Below are positions 7,432 to 15,590 of a stretch of DNA of 55,102 nt, piece by piece; positions within the stretch are counted from its first letter, which is position 1; each line of letters opens with the position of its first letter. Source of the stretch: Thermoplasmata archaeon. GTDB lineage: Archaea; Thermoplasmatota; Thermoplasmata; UBA184. Where the stretch lies: NCBI GenBank assembly GCA_021826525.1, contig JAKAZU010000004.1:1-55102 (forward strand), given 5' to 3'. The position numbers and the translations under genes are program-made. Below the pieces are notes generated by a model. It did not search any database, was not told the DNA's origin, and saw nothing but the letters and a program-made list of their open reading frames with translations.

Positions 7432-8408
7432 CTCACGACCGGTAGCGCTTCCGGCCGCGACGTCGGCGGAGCGAGTCCGTCCAGATAGCGCCCCTCGCGT
7501 CGGGCCCCGAGCAGATAGACTTTCGACTCGGGGGATTCGTCGAGCAGGTGGTAGCCTGTTCGACGCGCCAGCGCGCGCGCGAATCCGCCGATGTCGGCGT
7601 GAGAGGGGACGTGGTCCGTGCCGAGGCGTTGACGCGACTTGCCCATGTAGACGTACCCCTTCGGCTCGATGAAGTCCGGGCGCGCGAGCAGGTCCATCGC
7701 GGCGTACTCCTCCACCCATCCGAGGTTCCACCCCTTCACGAGCGTGTGGCGGACGACGCGTCGCGTGGGCAGGCCTCGGAGGATCTCGAGCGACTCCTGG
7801 AGGCGGTCCCAGGCCCCCGGCTGGGAGGGCAGCGTCAGGCGTCGGAAGATCTCGGCGTTGGGGGCGGTCACCGAAATGTAGAGCTGGGTCGGGAGCGGAT
7901 CGAGATGGCGGAGCGCGTCCGGGTTCGTTCCGTTCGTCACGAGGAACGTCGTGATCCCTCGCTCGTGGCAGAGCTCGAGGAACCGGTTCATCTTGGGGTA
8001 GAGGGTCGGCTCCCCGGTCAGACTGATCGCGATATGGCGGGGACTCTGCGACTCCTGCCAGCGGTCGAGCTCGACGCCCGCGTCTCCTTTGAATCCCGAG
8101 AGAACCCGGCGTTGGGCCGCGATCGACCGATCGAGCAATCCCTCGGGGTCGTCGTACTCGGGCATGACCTCGTCGTTCTCCCAGCCTTGGTTGCGCCAGC
8201 AGAACCGACAGTGGAGATTGCACGAGTCGATCGCCGGGCTCATCTGAAGGCACCGGTGGCTCTGGATCCCGTAGAACCGCCCCTTGTAGCAGTCGCGTCC
8301 CTGCGTCAGCGACTGCCGCGTCCAGTAACACATCTTGACCGCGCTGTGCTTGCCGACCAGTTGGTAGCCCTGGCCCTCCAGCTCGGTGGACAAATCCTGG
8401 TCTCCCAT
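7428..8408 (-). CDS. taw1: 4-demethylwyosine synthase Taw1 (radical SAM)
   Basis: Taw1 condenses m1G37 of tRNA-Phe with pyruvate carbons to form the tricyclic imidazopurine base of wyosine derivatives. The radical-SAM cluster motif C-x3-C-x2-C is at residues 63, 67 and 70 (C-N-L-H-C-R-F-C-W-R), preceded by the family signature C-L-Q-M-S-P-A. Three further cysteines at 27, 40 and 53 match the set that holds the second Fe-S cluster in Methanocaldococcus Taw1. S-L-T-G-E-P-T-L-Y-P is the radical-SAM GGE-like motif. Length 326 is normal. The substrate-forming enzyme Trm5 is encoded at 36743-37765. Confidence 0.95.
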   Translation of the reverse strand: MGDQDLSTELEGQGYQLVGKHSAVKMCYWTRQSLTQGRDCYKGRFYGIQSHRCLQMSPAIDSCNLHCRFCWRNQGWENDEVMPEYDDPEGLLDRSIAAQRRVLSGFKGDAGVELDRWQESQSPRHIAISLTGEPTLYPKMNRFLELCHERGITTFLVTNGTNPDALRHLDPLPTQLYISVTAPNAEIFRRLTLPSQPGAWDRLQESLEILRGLPTRRVVRHTLVKGWNLGWVEEYAAMDLLARPDFIEPKGYVYMGKSRQRLGTDHVPSHADIGGFARALARRTGYHLLDESPESKVYLLGARREGRYLDGLAPPTSRPEALPVVS

Positions 8409-8435
8409 CGCGCGGCGACCGCACGGGTCGCCCCT

Positions 8436-8444
8436 CCATAAGAG
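8436..8444 (-). promoter_or_regulatory. TATA-like element of taw1
   Basis: CTCTTATGG on the minus strand, centred about 32 nt before the taw1 ATG in the 67-bp gap behind copA. Confidence 0.4.
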
Positions 8445-8475
8445 TACGCGGGAGCGGGCGGCGCCCGGCCCCGCC

Positions 8476-10596
8476 TTAGGACGGGGCGGAGCCCCCGGGC
8501 ACGGGAAATCCCCGGGCGCGGCCGCGCGGTCGCAGGGCGCGGCGCAGCGAGAGGGAGTTCAGGAGCACGGTCGTCGACGAGATGGCCATCGCGATCGCAC
8601 CGGCGATCGGCAAGACTGTGTAGACCCCGAATCCAAGGAACGGGACGAGCGCCCCCGCCGCGATCGGGAGCAGGACGGTGTTGTATCCGATCGCCCACGT
8701 GAGGTTGCCGCGGACCTTCCCGACCACGGCCCGAGAAAGACGGATCGCCCGAGGGACCCCTCGGAGGTCGGGTCGCACGAGCAGCACCTGGCCGGAATCT
8801 CGCGCAATCTCCGCCCCGGTCCCGATCGCGATACCGACGTCGGCGCCCGCGAGGGCCGCCGCATCGTTGATCCCGTCACCGACGAACGCGACGGACTTCC
8901 CGCTCGCGCGTTGCTCCCTCAGATAGGCCAGCTTCTCCTCGGGCGACGCGCGCGCGCGGGCGACCGAAACGCCGAGCGTGCGGGCCACCTGGGCGGCTGC
9001 CTCGGCTCGGTCGCCCGTGACGATCTGAAGCGGGATGCCCAGTTCGGCAAGATCGCGCACGGCATCGATGCTACCGGGCCGGAGGGGTGTGGCGAACGAC
9101 AGCACCCCGACCAGCTGTCCGTCCTCCCAGAGCGCCGACCAGCTCTCCCCGCGGGCGACGGCCGCGTCGATCGAGTCCCGTGCGGCTTGGAGGGAGTCCG
9201 ATCCCAATCCATTCGAACCCTCGCTCCTCAGCGAAAGGTGCCGCCCCGCGATCGTCCCCTCCACTCCGGAGCCGGGGATCGCCCGGACGTCCTCGACGCT
9301 CGCGGGTGCGATTGCCTCGGAGCGGGCCATCGCTAGGACCGCGCGAGCGTACACGTGCTCGGAGTGCGCCTCGAGTCCCGCGGACAGGGCAAGGAGCTCG
9401 GATCGCGTACGTCCCGGGGCGACCCACGTCGAGGCGACGGACGGGACGTCAGTCGTCAAGGTCCCGGTCTTGTCGCTGACGACGAGGTCCACCCGGGCCG
9501 TGCGCTCGATCGAGTCGCCCCCGCGGAACAGGATCCCTTCCTCCGCCGCTCGGCCGGTACCGACCAGAATTGCCGCGGGCGTGGCGATTCCAAACGCGCA
9601 CGGGCAGGCGATGATCACGACGCTGACGAAGATCAGCACACCGGTCGCCAGCGAAGCCCCCGCGAGAAGCGTCCATCCAAGCGACGCGGCGATCGCGAGG
9701 GTGAGGACCACCGGCACGAAGATGGAGGCGATGCGATCGGCGAGCCGGCGCAAAGGGATCCGGGACGCCTCCGCATCGCTCAGGAGCTCGGCGATCTGGG
9801 CGACGAACGAGTCCGGCCCGACGGAGCGGGCCTCGATGTCGAGCGACCCGGTTCCGTTGCGCGCCCCCGCGATCACGGTCTCGCCCGGGCCTCTCGGCAC
9901 CGGGAGAGATTCCCCCGTCCATAGCGCCTCGTCGAGCTCGGACCGTCCCTCGAGCACGACACCGTCCGCCGGAACGATCCCTCCGGGCAGGACTCGAAGC
10001 CGGTCCCCCACTCGAATGTCTTCCCGCGGGACGCTACGCGGGGAGCCCCCCTCCACCCGGAGGGCTTCCCGCGGTAGGAGTTGGTCGAGGTCCCTCAGCG
10101 AGGAGCCCGCGTGGCGACGGGTCCGCTGCTCGAGGAGATTCCCCGTGAGAATCAGCGTGATGATCAGGGTGGAGGCGTCGAAGAACACGCCTCCCTTCAG
10201 CGCGCCCGGAAGCGCGAGCGCTGCGAGACTGTAGCCGAACGCCGCCGATGTCCCGACCGCGATGAGCACATCCATGTTGGCTATGCGCGAGCGGATCGAG
10301 TCGACCGTCCCGACGTAAAAGTCCCAGCCGCTGTATAACTGGACGGCCGCCGCGAGCACCGCCGCGATGTACAGCACGACGGTCGGATGGGCGAGGTACG
10401 TCAGTACGGTCGCCCCCGCGGCGAGCGGAATGGCTACACCGAGACGGCGGACGGTCCGCAGCTCGGCGACCTCGGGAGCGGTGAACGACTCGCGGCAGGC
10501 CTGGCTGCAAAAGTAGTACGTTCGGTTGTCCCGAACGAGCGAGAGCGAGGACGTCCGCTCGTCGACGTGCATCCCGCAGACCGGATCGGTCGGCAT
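8476..10596 (-). CDS. copA: Copper-translocating P1B-type ATPase with N-terminal YHS/TRASH domain
   Basis: A 706-residue heavy-metal pump. The N terminus is a YHS/TRASH metal-binding domain (D-P-V-C-G-M with Cys7, then F-C-x3-C at 30/34) in place of the usual HMA domain. The membrane metal site C-P-C is at 331-333 and the last helices carry Y-N and M-A-I-S-S, the signature of the Cu(I)-exporting P1B-1 group. Catalytic motifs: T-G-E-S 227-230, D-K-T-G-T 375-379 (phosphorylated Asp), and G-D-G-I-N-D near 570. The usual S-E-H-P loop that binds ATP reads S-E-H-V (His414, Val415), an unusual replacement. The 48-aa YHS gene lies 53 nt upstream on the same strand and is probably co-transcribed. Confidence 0.93.
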   Translation of the reverse strand: MPTDPVCGMHVDERTSSLSLVRDNRTYYFCSQACRESFTAPEVAELRTVRRLGVAIPLAAGATVLTYLAHPTVVLYIAAVLAAAVQLYSGWDFYVGTVDSIRSRIANMDVLIAVGTSAAFGYSLAALALPGALKGGVFFDASTLIITLILTGNLLEQRTRRHAGSSLRDLDQLLPREALRVEGGSPRSVPREDIRVGDRLRVLPGGIVPADGVVLEGRSELDEALWTGESLPVPRGPGETVIAGARNGTGSLDIEARSVGPDSFVAQIAELLSDAEASRIPLRRLADRIASIFVPVVLTLAIAASLGWTLLAGASLATGVLIFVSVVIIACPCAFGIATPAAILVGTGRAAEEGILFRGGDSIERTARVDLVVSDKTGTLTTDVPSVASTWVAPGRTRSELLALSAGLEAHSEHVYARAVLAMARSEAIAPASVEDVRAIPGSGVEGTIAGRHLSLRSEGSNGLGSDSLQAARDSIDAAVARGESWSALWEDGQLVGVLSFATPLRPGSIDAVRDLAELGIPLQIVTGDRAEAAAQVARTLGVSVARARASPEEKLAYLREQRASGKSVAFVGDGINDAAALAGADVGIAIGTGAEIARDSGQVLLVRPDLRGVPRAIRLSRAVVGKVRGNLTWAIGYNTVLLPIAAGALVPFLGFGVYTVLPIAGAIAMAISSTTVLLNSLSLRRALRPRGRARGFPVPGGSAPS

Positions 10597-10649
10597 GAAA
10601 TGGTATCGCTCCGGTAAAAGCTCGCGACCGACGCCGGGCGCTCGCCCGC

Positions 10650-10796
10650 CTATGCCTGCGCGGTCGGGTGGGCGGCGAGGTACTTCTGTCGGCAGCCTTC
10701 CGAGCAGAAGTAGATCGTCGTGCCGTGATCGACCACCCGGGCCGGCGCGCGCGTCGACTCGACCGTCATCCCGCAGACTGGATCGACGACCTTCAT
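10650..10796 (-). CDS. 48-aa YHS/TRASH-domain metal-binding protein
   Basis: A complete small gene that is easily missed. The translation has D-P-V-C-G-M at residues 5-10 and Y-F-C-S-E-G-C at 29-35, which is the whole YHS/TRASH module and little else. The same module forms the N terminus of the copper ATPase encoded 53 nt downstream on the same strand. It may be a cytosolic metallochaperone or sensor that hands metal to the pump; that role is an inference from context. A TATA-like element sits about 27 nt before the ATG, predicting a leaderless transcript covering both genes. Confidence 0.85.
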   Translation of the reverse strand: MKVVDPVCGMTVESTRAPARVVDHGTTIYFCSEGCRQKYLAAHPTAQA

Positions 10797-10818
10797 CGCC
10801 GCGCTAGCGACTTGCCAC

Positions 10819-10827
10819 CTTATATCG
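10819..10827. promoter_or_regulatory. TATA-like element shared by the YHS/copA unit and the rhodanese gene
   Basis: CTTATATCG is centred about 27 nt before the minus-strand YHS ATG and about 45 nt before the plus-strand rhodanese ATG, which additionally has an AGGTGAT sequence just before its start. It is the only TATA-like stretch in the 71-bp divergent region. Confidence 0.45.
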
Positions 10828-10867
10828 GCTCCTCCAAGACCGAACCGCTGCCGCGGCCAAAGGTGAT

Positions 10868-11221
10868 ATGTCGCGCAGCCCGCTCGTTCGCCCGATGGTG
10901 CTCGGCATCACGCCGCGTGAGGCCGCGTGGCGGCTTCGCGAGAACCCGGACGCGACGCTGCTTCTGGACGTGCGCGAGGTCGAAGAGCGCGAGGTGGCGG
11001 TGATCGAGCCCTCCCTCCATATCCCGATGGGCGAGATCCTCGAGCGGATCTCAGAGATCCCCCGGGACCGGGAGGTCGTGGTCTATTGCCACGTGGGCGG
11101 CCGCTCCGAGCTGATCGCATCCTACCTCGAAGCAGAAGGCTACGAGAGGGTCCGGAACTTGACCGGTGGGATCGATGCCTGGTCCGTCGAAGTCGATGGC
11201 GGCATTCCTCGCTACAGCTAG
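10868..11221 (+). CDS. Rhodanese-domain protein
   Basis: 117 residues, one rhodanese domain. Seen: L-L-L-D-V-R-E-x-x-E at the end of the first strand, H-I-P-M-G-E at the CH2A-like position, and the active-site loop Y-C-H-V-G-G-R-S with the persulfide-forming cysteine. Such proteins carry sulfane sulfur for thiolation or detoxification. The loop is that of the small single-domain GlpE/PspE-like type. It is divergent from the copper-export genes, which allows joint control by a thiol-reactive metal signal, but nothing in the sequence proves this. Confidence 0.88.
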   Translation: MSRSPLVRPMVLGITPREAAWRLRENPDATLLLDVREVEEREVAVIEPSLHIPMGEILERISEIPRDREVVVYCHVGGRSELIASYLEAEGYERVRNLTGGIDAWSVEVDGGIPRYS

Positions 11222-11571
11222 TCGTGGGGGGAGCCGGCCCGTGGTTTCCCTCCCGACCGGCGCGCCCCCGCGTGGGTCCCTCCGAGGACGTCGATGTAGG
11301 CCTTCATCTTCCAATACGTGTCGAGGAACTCCTGCCCCCGGGCCGTGACATCGAAGTAGACGTGGCCGTCATCTTCCTGGCTCGACAGTAGGCCGAGCTC
11401 CAGCAGCCGTTCCACCGCCACCCGCAGCCGGTCGACGGGCATTCCGGCGCCGTAGCTGACGCGGGTGATCCGGGCCCGACCGCGGTGACGCTTGACGACC
11501 TCGAGGATCGTCGCGAAAAGGTCCGTGGGCTCCCGCCGTCGGCTCGACGGTTCTCGGTTCCGCCCGTCCAT
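11218..11571 (-). CDS. Winged helix-turn-helix DNA-binding protein (HTH_45/ArnR1-like)
   Basis: 117 residues. The core (about 17-90) is a winged helix of the archaeal HTH_45 type: I-L-E-V-V-K-R, then A-R-I-T-R-V-S-Y-G-A-G-M-P as the helix-turn-helix entry, L-x-x-L-L-E-L-G-L-L as recognition helix, a wing with Y-F-D-V-T-A-R-G-Q-E-F-L, and a last helix D-T-Y-W-K-M-K. Many archaeal regulators are of this size and act as dimers. It lies 15 nt behind the bactofilin-like gene on the same strand and is probably in its operon; whether it regulates that operon is unknown. The 3' end overlaps the rhodanese stop by 4 bp. Confidence 0.8.
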   Translation of the reverse strand: MDGRNREPSSRRREPTDLFATILEVVKRHRGRARITRVSYGAGMPVDRLRVAVERLLELGLLSSQEDDGHVYFDVTARGQEFLDTYWKMKAYIDVLGGTHAGARRSGGKPRAGSPHD

Positions 11572-11586
11572 CCTAGCTCCCCCTTG

Positions 11587-12804
11587 CTACAGCGGGTACA
11601 GGCCGAGGTCGGACACACGACGCGCCGGTCGAGCGAGCTGCGCGCTCGGATCGATGGTCGCTTCTCGGGAGTAGACCACTTCTCCGACGCGAGCTCCGGG
11701 GCCGATGTGCGTAGTCTCGGCGATAATCCGTTCCACCTCCGCACCGTCGCCGACCCGGACGTCCGTGCCGTAGACATCCTCGGCGCGGGCCCGGCTGCGG
11801 ATCTCTACGAGGCCACCCACCAGCGGCCCGTGTGCGTGCGATTTTCGGCTCAGAACAATCTCGGCCGACTTGGCCCCCGATTGTGTGGAGAGCGAACCCC
11901 CGATCTCGATACGGCTGCGGGCGAGGATCTTGCGCGCCCTCAACTGCCCTCCAATCTCCACCCGGTCCGCGTCGATGTCCCCCGCGACGGCGACCCGGCC
12001 CCCGCCCTCGAGCCGGCCGGTGAGCTCGATCGATCCCCCGCAGCCGAGAAGGCCGCCAATCTCGATGCTCTCGCCCTTCGCGGATCCCTGGATGTCCCCG
12101 ATCCCGCCGATCTCAAGAGAGGCGAACTCGAGATCTCCTTTCGCGCGGAGGGTGCCGCCGACCTCGATCCTCCCTCCCTTCGCGTCCCCCCCGAGTTCGA
12201 TCTGTCCCCCCGCCTCCAGCTGGCCGAACGTGAGGGGACCTTCGGAAACGAACTGCCCCCCGACTTTGATCCGGTCTCTCACCACCCCCGACCGGAGCCG
12301 GATGCGGCCTCCCGCCTCGAGACGGTCGATCGCGACCTCGGACAGGTCCACGGAACCGCCCGCCTCCACCTGGGATGCGCTCACGGTCCCCCGGGCCCCC
12401 ATCGTTCCCCCGACGGAGATCTCGCGCGAGGCCACGGTGGAATCCGCTTGGAAGGTCCCTCCTACCTCGATACGGGTCGCGGCAACCGGTCCCTGCACGT
12501 GTAGGCGGCGGTCCACGTCGATGTCCTGAGCTTCCAGCCGGCCCTCGACCTCCAGCGTCCCGTCCTCGACGCGGATCGGGCCGTGGATGAGGAGATCTCC
12601 GCGCACGGTCACTTGGCCGTTCTCGCTGTGGAACCCTCGGCACTCGAACGTCCCGGCGACTTCGGCGGGCCCCTCGAACCGGGCGATCCCGCTCACCCGG
12701 ACCGCGCCGTCCGCCTCGATCCGGACGTGGGGACCCGCCCGCAAGTCCCCTTCGACGTTCCCGAGACGGATGCGCCCACCGCGCGGAATCGAGGTCTCTT
12801 CCAT
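11587..12804 (-). CDS. Bactofilin-like polymer-forming beta-helix protein
   Basis: 405 residues with no signal peptide and no membrane helix. Nearly the whole chain is built from units of about 17-18 residues, each with a hydrophobic-x-hydrophobic pattern and a Gly-Gly turn. At least eleven units carry a [I/L/V]-x-[V/I/A]-G-G signature (for example R-I-E-V-G-G-T, Q-V-E-A-G-G-S, R-I-E-I-G-G-S) between about residues 112 and 310. One rung per unit gives roughly 20 rungs of right-handed beta-helix, the fold of bactofilins, which self-assemble into nucleotide-free filaments. Typical bactofilins are about 150-200 residues, so this one is about twice as long. The N-terminal ~20 residues and the final V-S-D-L-G-L-Y-P-L lack the repeat. 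It heads a unit with the winged-helix gene. Cytoskeletal or scaffold function is inferred. Confidence 0.75.
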   Translation of the reverse strand: MEETSIPRGGRIRLGNVEGDLRAGPHVRIEADGAVRVSGIARFEGPAEVAGTFECRGFHSENGQVTVRGDLLIHGPIRVEDGTLEVEGRLEAQDIDVDRRLHVQGPVAATRIEVGGTFQADSTVASREISVGGTMGARGTVSASQVEAGGSVDLSEVAIDRLEAGGRIRLRSGVVRDRIKVGGQFVSEGPLTFGQLEAGGQIELGGDAKGGRIEVGGTLRAKGDLEFASLEIGGIGDIQGSAKGESIEIGGLLGCGGSIELTGRLEGGGRVAVAGDIDADRVEIGGQLRARKILARSRIEIGGSLSTQSGAKSAEIVLSRKSHAHGPLVGGLVEIRSRARAEDVYGTDVRVGDGAEVERIIAETTHIGPGARVGEVVYSREATIDPSAQLARPARRVSDLGLYPL

Positions 12805-12828
12805 CGCCGTCCCTTACGGTAACGGGGG

Positions 12829-12837
12829 GGTATAGGG
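12829..12837. promoter_or_regulatory. TATA-like element between the bactofilin-like and UDG genes
   Basis: GGTATAGGG is centred about 29 nt before the minus-strand ATG at 12804. On the plus strand it would start transcription near 12859, which fits the UDG start at 12900 and excludes the upstream GTG at 12852. Confidence 0.4.
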
Positions 12838-12899
12838 GTAGGTCACGGAATGTGAGCACCTTAGGTGAACGTCAATTGGGTCCGGGGTACCGCCGCCCT

Positions 12900-13610
12900 A
12901 TGGCCGACTCGCTCGCCCGGGTGCGCGACGAAGTGGTTGCGTGTCGCATCTGCCCTCGGCTCGTCCGCTACCGCGAGCAGATCGCCCGCGAACGCAAGCG
13001 GGAGTTCCGTTCTGAGCCGTACTGGGGCCGCGGCGTTCCCGGCTTCGGAGACCCCGAGGCTCGGCTCGTCGCGGTCGGTCTCGCGCCCGCTGCACACGGC
13101 TCGAACCGAACCGGCCGGGTATTCACGGGGGACCGCTCCGCCGCTTTCCTCGTCCGGGCGTTCTATGCCGCGGGCTTTGCGAGCCAGCCAACCTCGTTGC
13201 GGCGGGGCGACGGGCTCCGCTACCGAGACCTCTACCTGACCGCCGCCGTTCGATGTGTCCCCCCGGACAACCGTCCAACGCCGGCCGAGCTTGCCCATTG
13301 CCGCCCCTACTTGGACCGGGAGTTGCGGTTGCTCTCGAACGTGCGGGCGATCCTCGCCCTCGGTGGGTTCGCGTGGGAGGCTCTTCGGAACGCGGTCGCC
13401 TCGGTCTACGGCGTTCCGAAGCCGACCGTGCCGTTCTCGCACGGCGCCGCAGCGGCCCTAGGACCGGGTCGACCGATGCTCTATGCGTCCTATCACCCCA
13501 GCCCGCAGAACACGAACACCCGCAAGCTCACCCACGCCATGCTGGTCGAACTGCTGGAACGGATCCGCTCCGGCTACACCCAGACCACGCCATCGTTAGC
13601 GACCCGGTGA
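12900..13610 (+). CDS. Uracil-DNA glycosylase, family 5 (UDGb) type
   Basis: Removes uracil and related deaminated bases from DNA. 236 residues. The N terminus has C-R-I-C-P-R (Cys15, Cys18), and later R-C-V-P-P and A-H-C-R-P supply the other two ligands of a 4Fe-4S cluster. G-L-A-P-A-A-H-G-S-N-R-T-G-R-V-F-T-G-D is the family 5 active-site motif A, in which the Asn of family 4 is replaced by Ala; S-Y-H-P-S-P-Q-N is motif B. An in-frame GTG 48 nt earlier exists, but the conserved region begins just after this ATG. tgtA follows 6 nt downstream. Confidence 0.92.
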   Translation: MADSLARVRDEVVACRICPRLVRYREQIARERKREFRSEPYWGRGVPGFGDPEARLVAVGLAPAAHGSNRTGRVFTGDRSAAFLVRAFYAAGFASQPTSLRRGDGLRYRDLYLTAAVRCVPPDNRPTPAELAHCRPYLDRELRLLSNVRAILALGGFAWEALRNAVASVYGVPKPTVPFSHGAAAALGPGRPMLYASYHPSPQNTNTRKLTHAMLVELLERIRSGYTQTTPSLATR

Positions 13611-13616
13611 ACGAGG

Positions 13617-15563
13617 ATGGGCAACTTCGAACTCCTGGAACGCGACGGCCTCGCCCGGATCGGCCGACTCGCCACCCCCCATGGCCCGCTGGAGACGCCC
13701 GCGCTCTTGCCGGTGGTCCATCCGGATCCCGATCGGCAACCGATTCGTCCTCGAGAGATCCGTCGACGCTTCGGCCTCGGAGCGTTCATCACCTCGTCCT
13801 ACATCACCTACCGGAGCCCGGAGCTGCGAGAGCGAGCGCTCGCCTCGGGGATCCACGGCCTGATCGACTTCGACGGCCCCGTGATGACCGACTCGGGAGC
13901 GTTCCAGCAGCACGCGTACGGTCACGTGGAGGTAGGGCCGACCGAGATCCTCGAGTTCCAGAACCGGATCGGGACCGACATCGCGACCGTGCTCGACGTG
14001 TTCGTTGAGCCGTCCGCGGCCCACGGGGAAGCCGAGGCAGGCGTGCGGCTCACGGTGGATCGGGCCCGCGCGGCTCGGAAGGGACGAGAAGGGCTCCTAG
14101 CCGTACCGGTGCAGGGGGGATCGTTCGCGGACCTCCGCGCCGAGTCCGCCCTCGAAGCGAGCGCGGTCGGGGATATCCTTGCCGTCGGCGGAGTGGTGCC
14201 CCTCTTGGAGCAATATCGGTTCCCGGAGCTGGCGGGCGCCGTCGCGGCCGCGCGACCCTATCTCTCCCCCGCCGGTGTCGTCCACCTGTTCGGGACCGGA
14301 CACCCGATGACGTTCGCGTTCGGGGCGCTGCTGGGGGTCGATCTCTACGATTCTTCGGCGTACCACAAGTTCGCTCGAAGGGACCGCCTGTTGCTACCGG
14401 AAGGAACCGTTCCCCTCGACCAAGTCCGAGAGAACTGGTGCCAGTGCACGCTCTGCGGCGAGACGCCCCTTGCCGAGGTCGCAAAGCTTCCGGACGCCGA
14501 GCGCGAGATCGCGCTCGCGCGCCACAACCTGCTCGTGAGCGCGGAGGAGATGGCCCGCGTTCGGCAATCGATCCGCGACGGAACGCTCTGGGAGCTCGCC
14601 GAGCGCCGCGCCACCGCCCATCCCGCGCTCTTGGCCGGGCTGCGGACGCTCAAGGACCACCCCGAGGTCTTCCGGTCGAGCGAACCCGAGAGCCGTCGAA
14701 CCTACCGCGAGACGGGCATCGACAGCTTTCGCCGGCCGGCGGTCGATCGGTGGCGCGAGCGTCTCGAACGCTTCCTCACACCTACCGACGCTCGCGGTCC
14801 GATGGTCCGACGCGTTCCCCTCGAACCGAACTACCTCGCACGGATCCCTCCGAACGACGCGGCCGGTTCGCCGCTCGGCTGGCGCTGCCCGACCCCGTTC
14901 GGACCGGTGCCGATCGAGCTGATCGAGACATACCCGGTCGGGCCCGCTCTCGCGGAGGCCGAGTTCGTGCACCCGCCGGACGCGGGCTCCCTGAGCGCCC
15001 AGGTCTTCGAGGACGTATCGCGGGCGCTCGGCCGGGAGTATCCCTGGGACCGGGACTGGGTGGCGGAGTGGACCCGACGCCAGGTCGCGGCGCTCCTGCG
15101 GTTCCGCTACGGGGACGAGGTCGCCGGGCCCGCACACGCTCGGGCCTGGATCGGGGAGCGGTCCCGGCGCACCGGCCGCCTCCGCACGATCCGAGAAGAG
15201 GACCGCGTGCTCTTCCAGATCGGGAACGATGGGATCCCGCGCCCGACGTTCGCCGGGGCGCAGTGGCTGGTGGACGCAGTGCCCGAAGGGAGGGAGCGAG
15301 TGGTGGTCGACGCCGACGCGGCCCCGTTCGTACGCGAGGGGCGGAGCTTGTTCTCCCGCTTCGTTCGGGCAGCGGATCCGACGCTGGCACCGGGATCCTC
15401 GGCGCTGCTGGTCGATCCGGACGGAGGGTTGCTCGCCGTCGGGCGTCTCCTCCTAGCCCCTCACGAAATGGGCGTCCTGCGCCGAGGGATCGCCGTGCGC
15501 GTCACCGCCCACCGGCACGTTCCCTCCGACCCGACCGAGGAGCTGGGGCCCGACGAGCTTTAA
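13617..15563 (+). CDS. tgtA: tRNA-guanine(15) transglycosylase (archaeosine) with C-terminal PUA domain
   Basis: Exchanges guanine-15 in the D-loop of archaeal tRNAs for preQ0, the first step to archaeosine. The TIM-barrel has V-M-T-D-S-G-A-F-Q (substrate-binding Asp near residue 87), V-P-V-Q-G-G and H-L-F-G-T-G-H-P; the zinc site is C-Q-C-T-L-C plus a downstream H-N. After about residue 380 comes the archaeal-specific C-terminal region, ending with a PUA domain from about 560 (R-V-V-V-D-A-D-A-A-P-F-V and a final L-R-R-G-I-A-V-R-V). Length 648 is slightly above the well-known Pyrococcus enzyme (582). The UDG gene ends 6 nt before it. Confidence 0.95.
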   Translation: MGNFELLERDGLARIGRLATPHGPLETPALLPVVHPDPDRQPIRPREIRRRFGLGAFITSSYITYRSPELRERALASGIHGLIDFDGPVMTDSGAFQQHAYGHVEVGPTEILEFQNRIGTDIATVLDVFVEPSAAHGEAEAGVRLTVDRARAARKGREGLLAVPVQGGSFADLRAESALEASAVGDILAVGGVVPLLEQYRFPELAGAVAAARPYLSPAGVVHLFGTGHPMTFAFGALLGVDLYDSSAYHKFARRDRLLLPEGTVPLDQVRENWCQCTLCGETPLAEVAKLPDAEREIALARHNLLVSAEEMARVRQSIRDGTLWELAERRATAHPALLAGLRTLKDHPEVFRSSEPESRRTYRETGIDSFRRPAVDRWRERLERFLTPTDARGPMVRRVPLEPNYLARIPPNDAAGSPLGWRCPTPFGPVPIELIETYPVGPALAEAEFVHPPDAGSLSAQVFEDVSRALGREYPWDRDWVAEWTRRQVAALLRFRYGDEVAGPAHARAWIGERSRRTGRLRTIREEDRVLFQIGNDGIPRPTFAGAQWLVDAVPEGRERVVVDADAAPFVREGRSLFSRFVRAADPTLAPGSSALLVDPDGGLLAVGRLLLAPHEMGVLRRGIAVRVTAHRHVPSDPTEELGPDEL

Positions 15564-15565
15564 GG
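15558..15565 (+). promoter_or_regulatory. TATA-like element of the 76-aa gene, overlapping the tgtA stop
   Basis: CTTTAAGG contains the TAA stop of tgtA and is centred about 29 nt before the ATG at 15591. Confidence 0.45.
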
Positions 15566-15590
15566 GTCGGGCGAAGGTCCTACGCTACCG

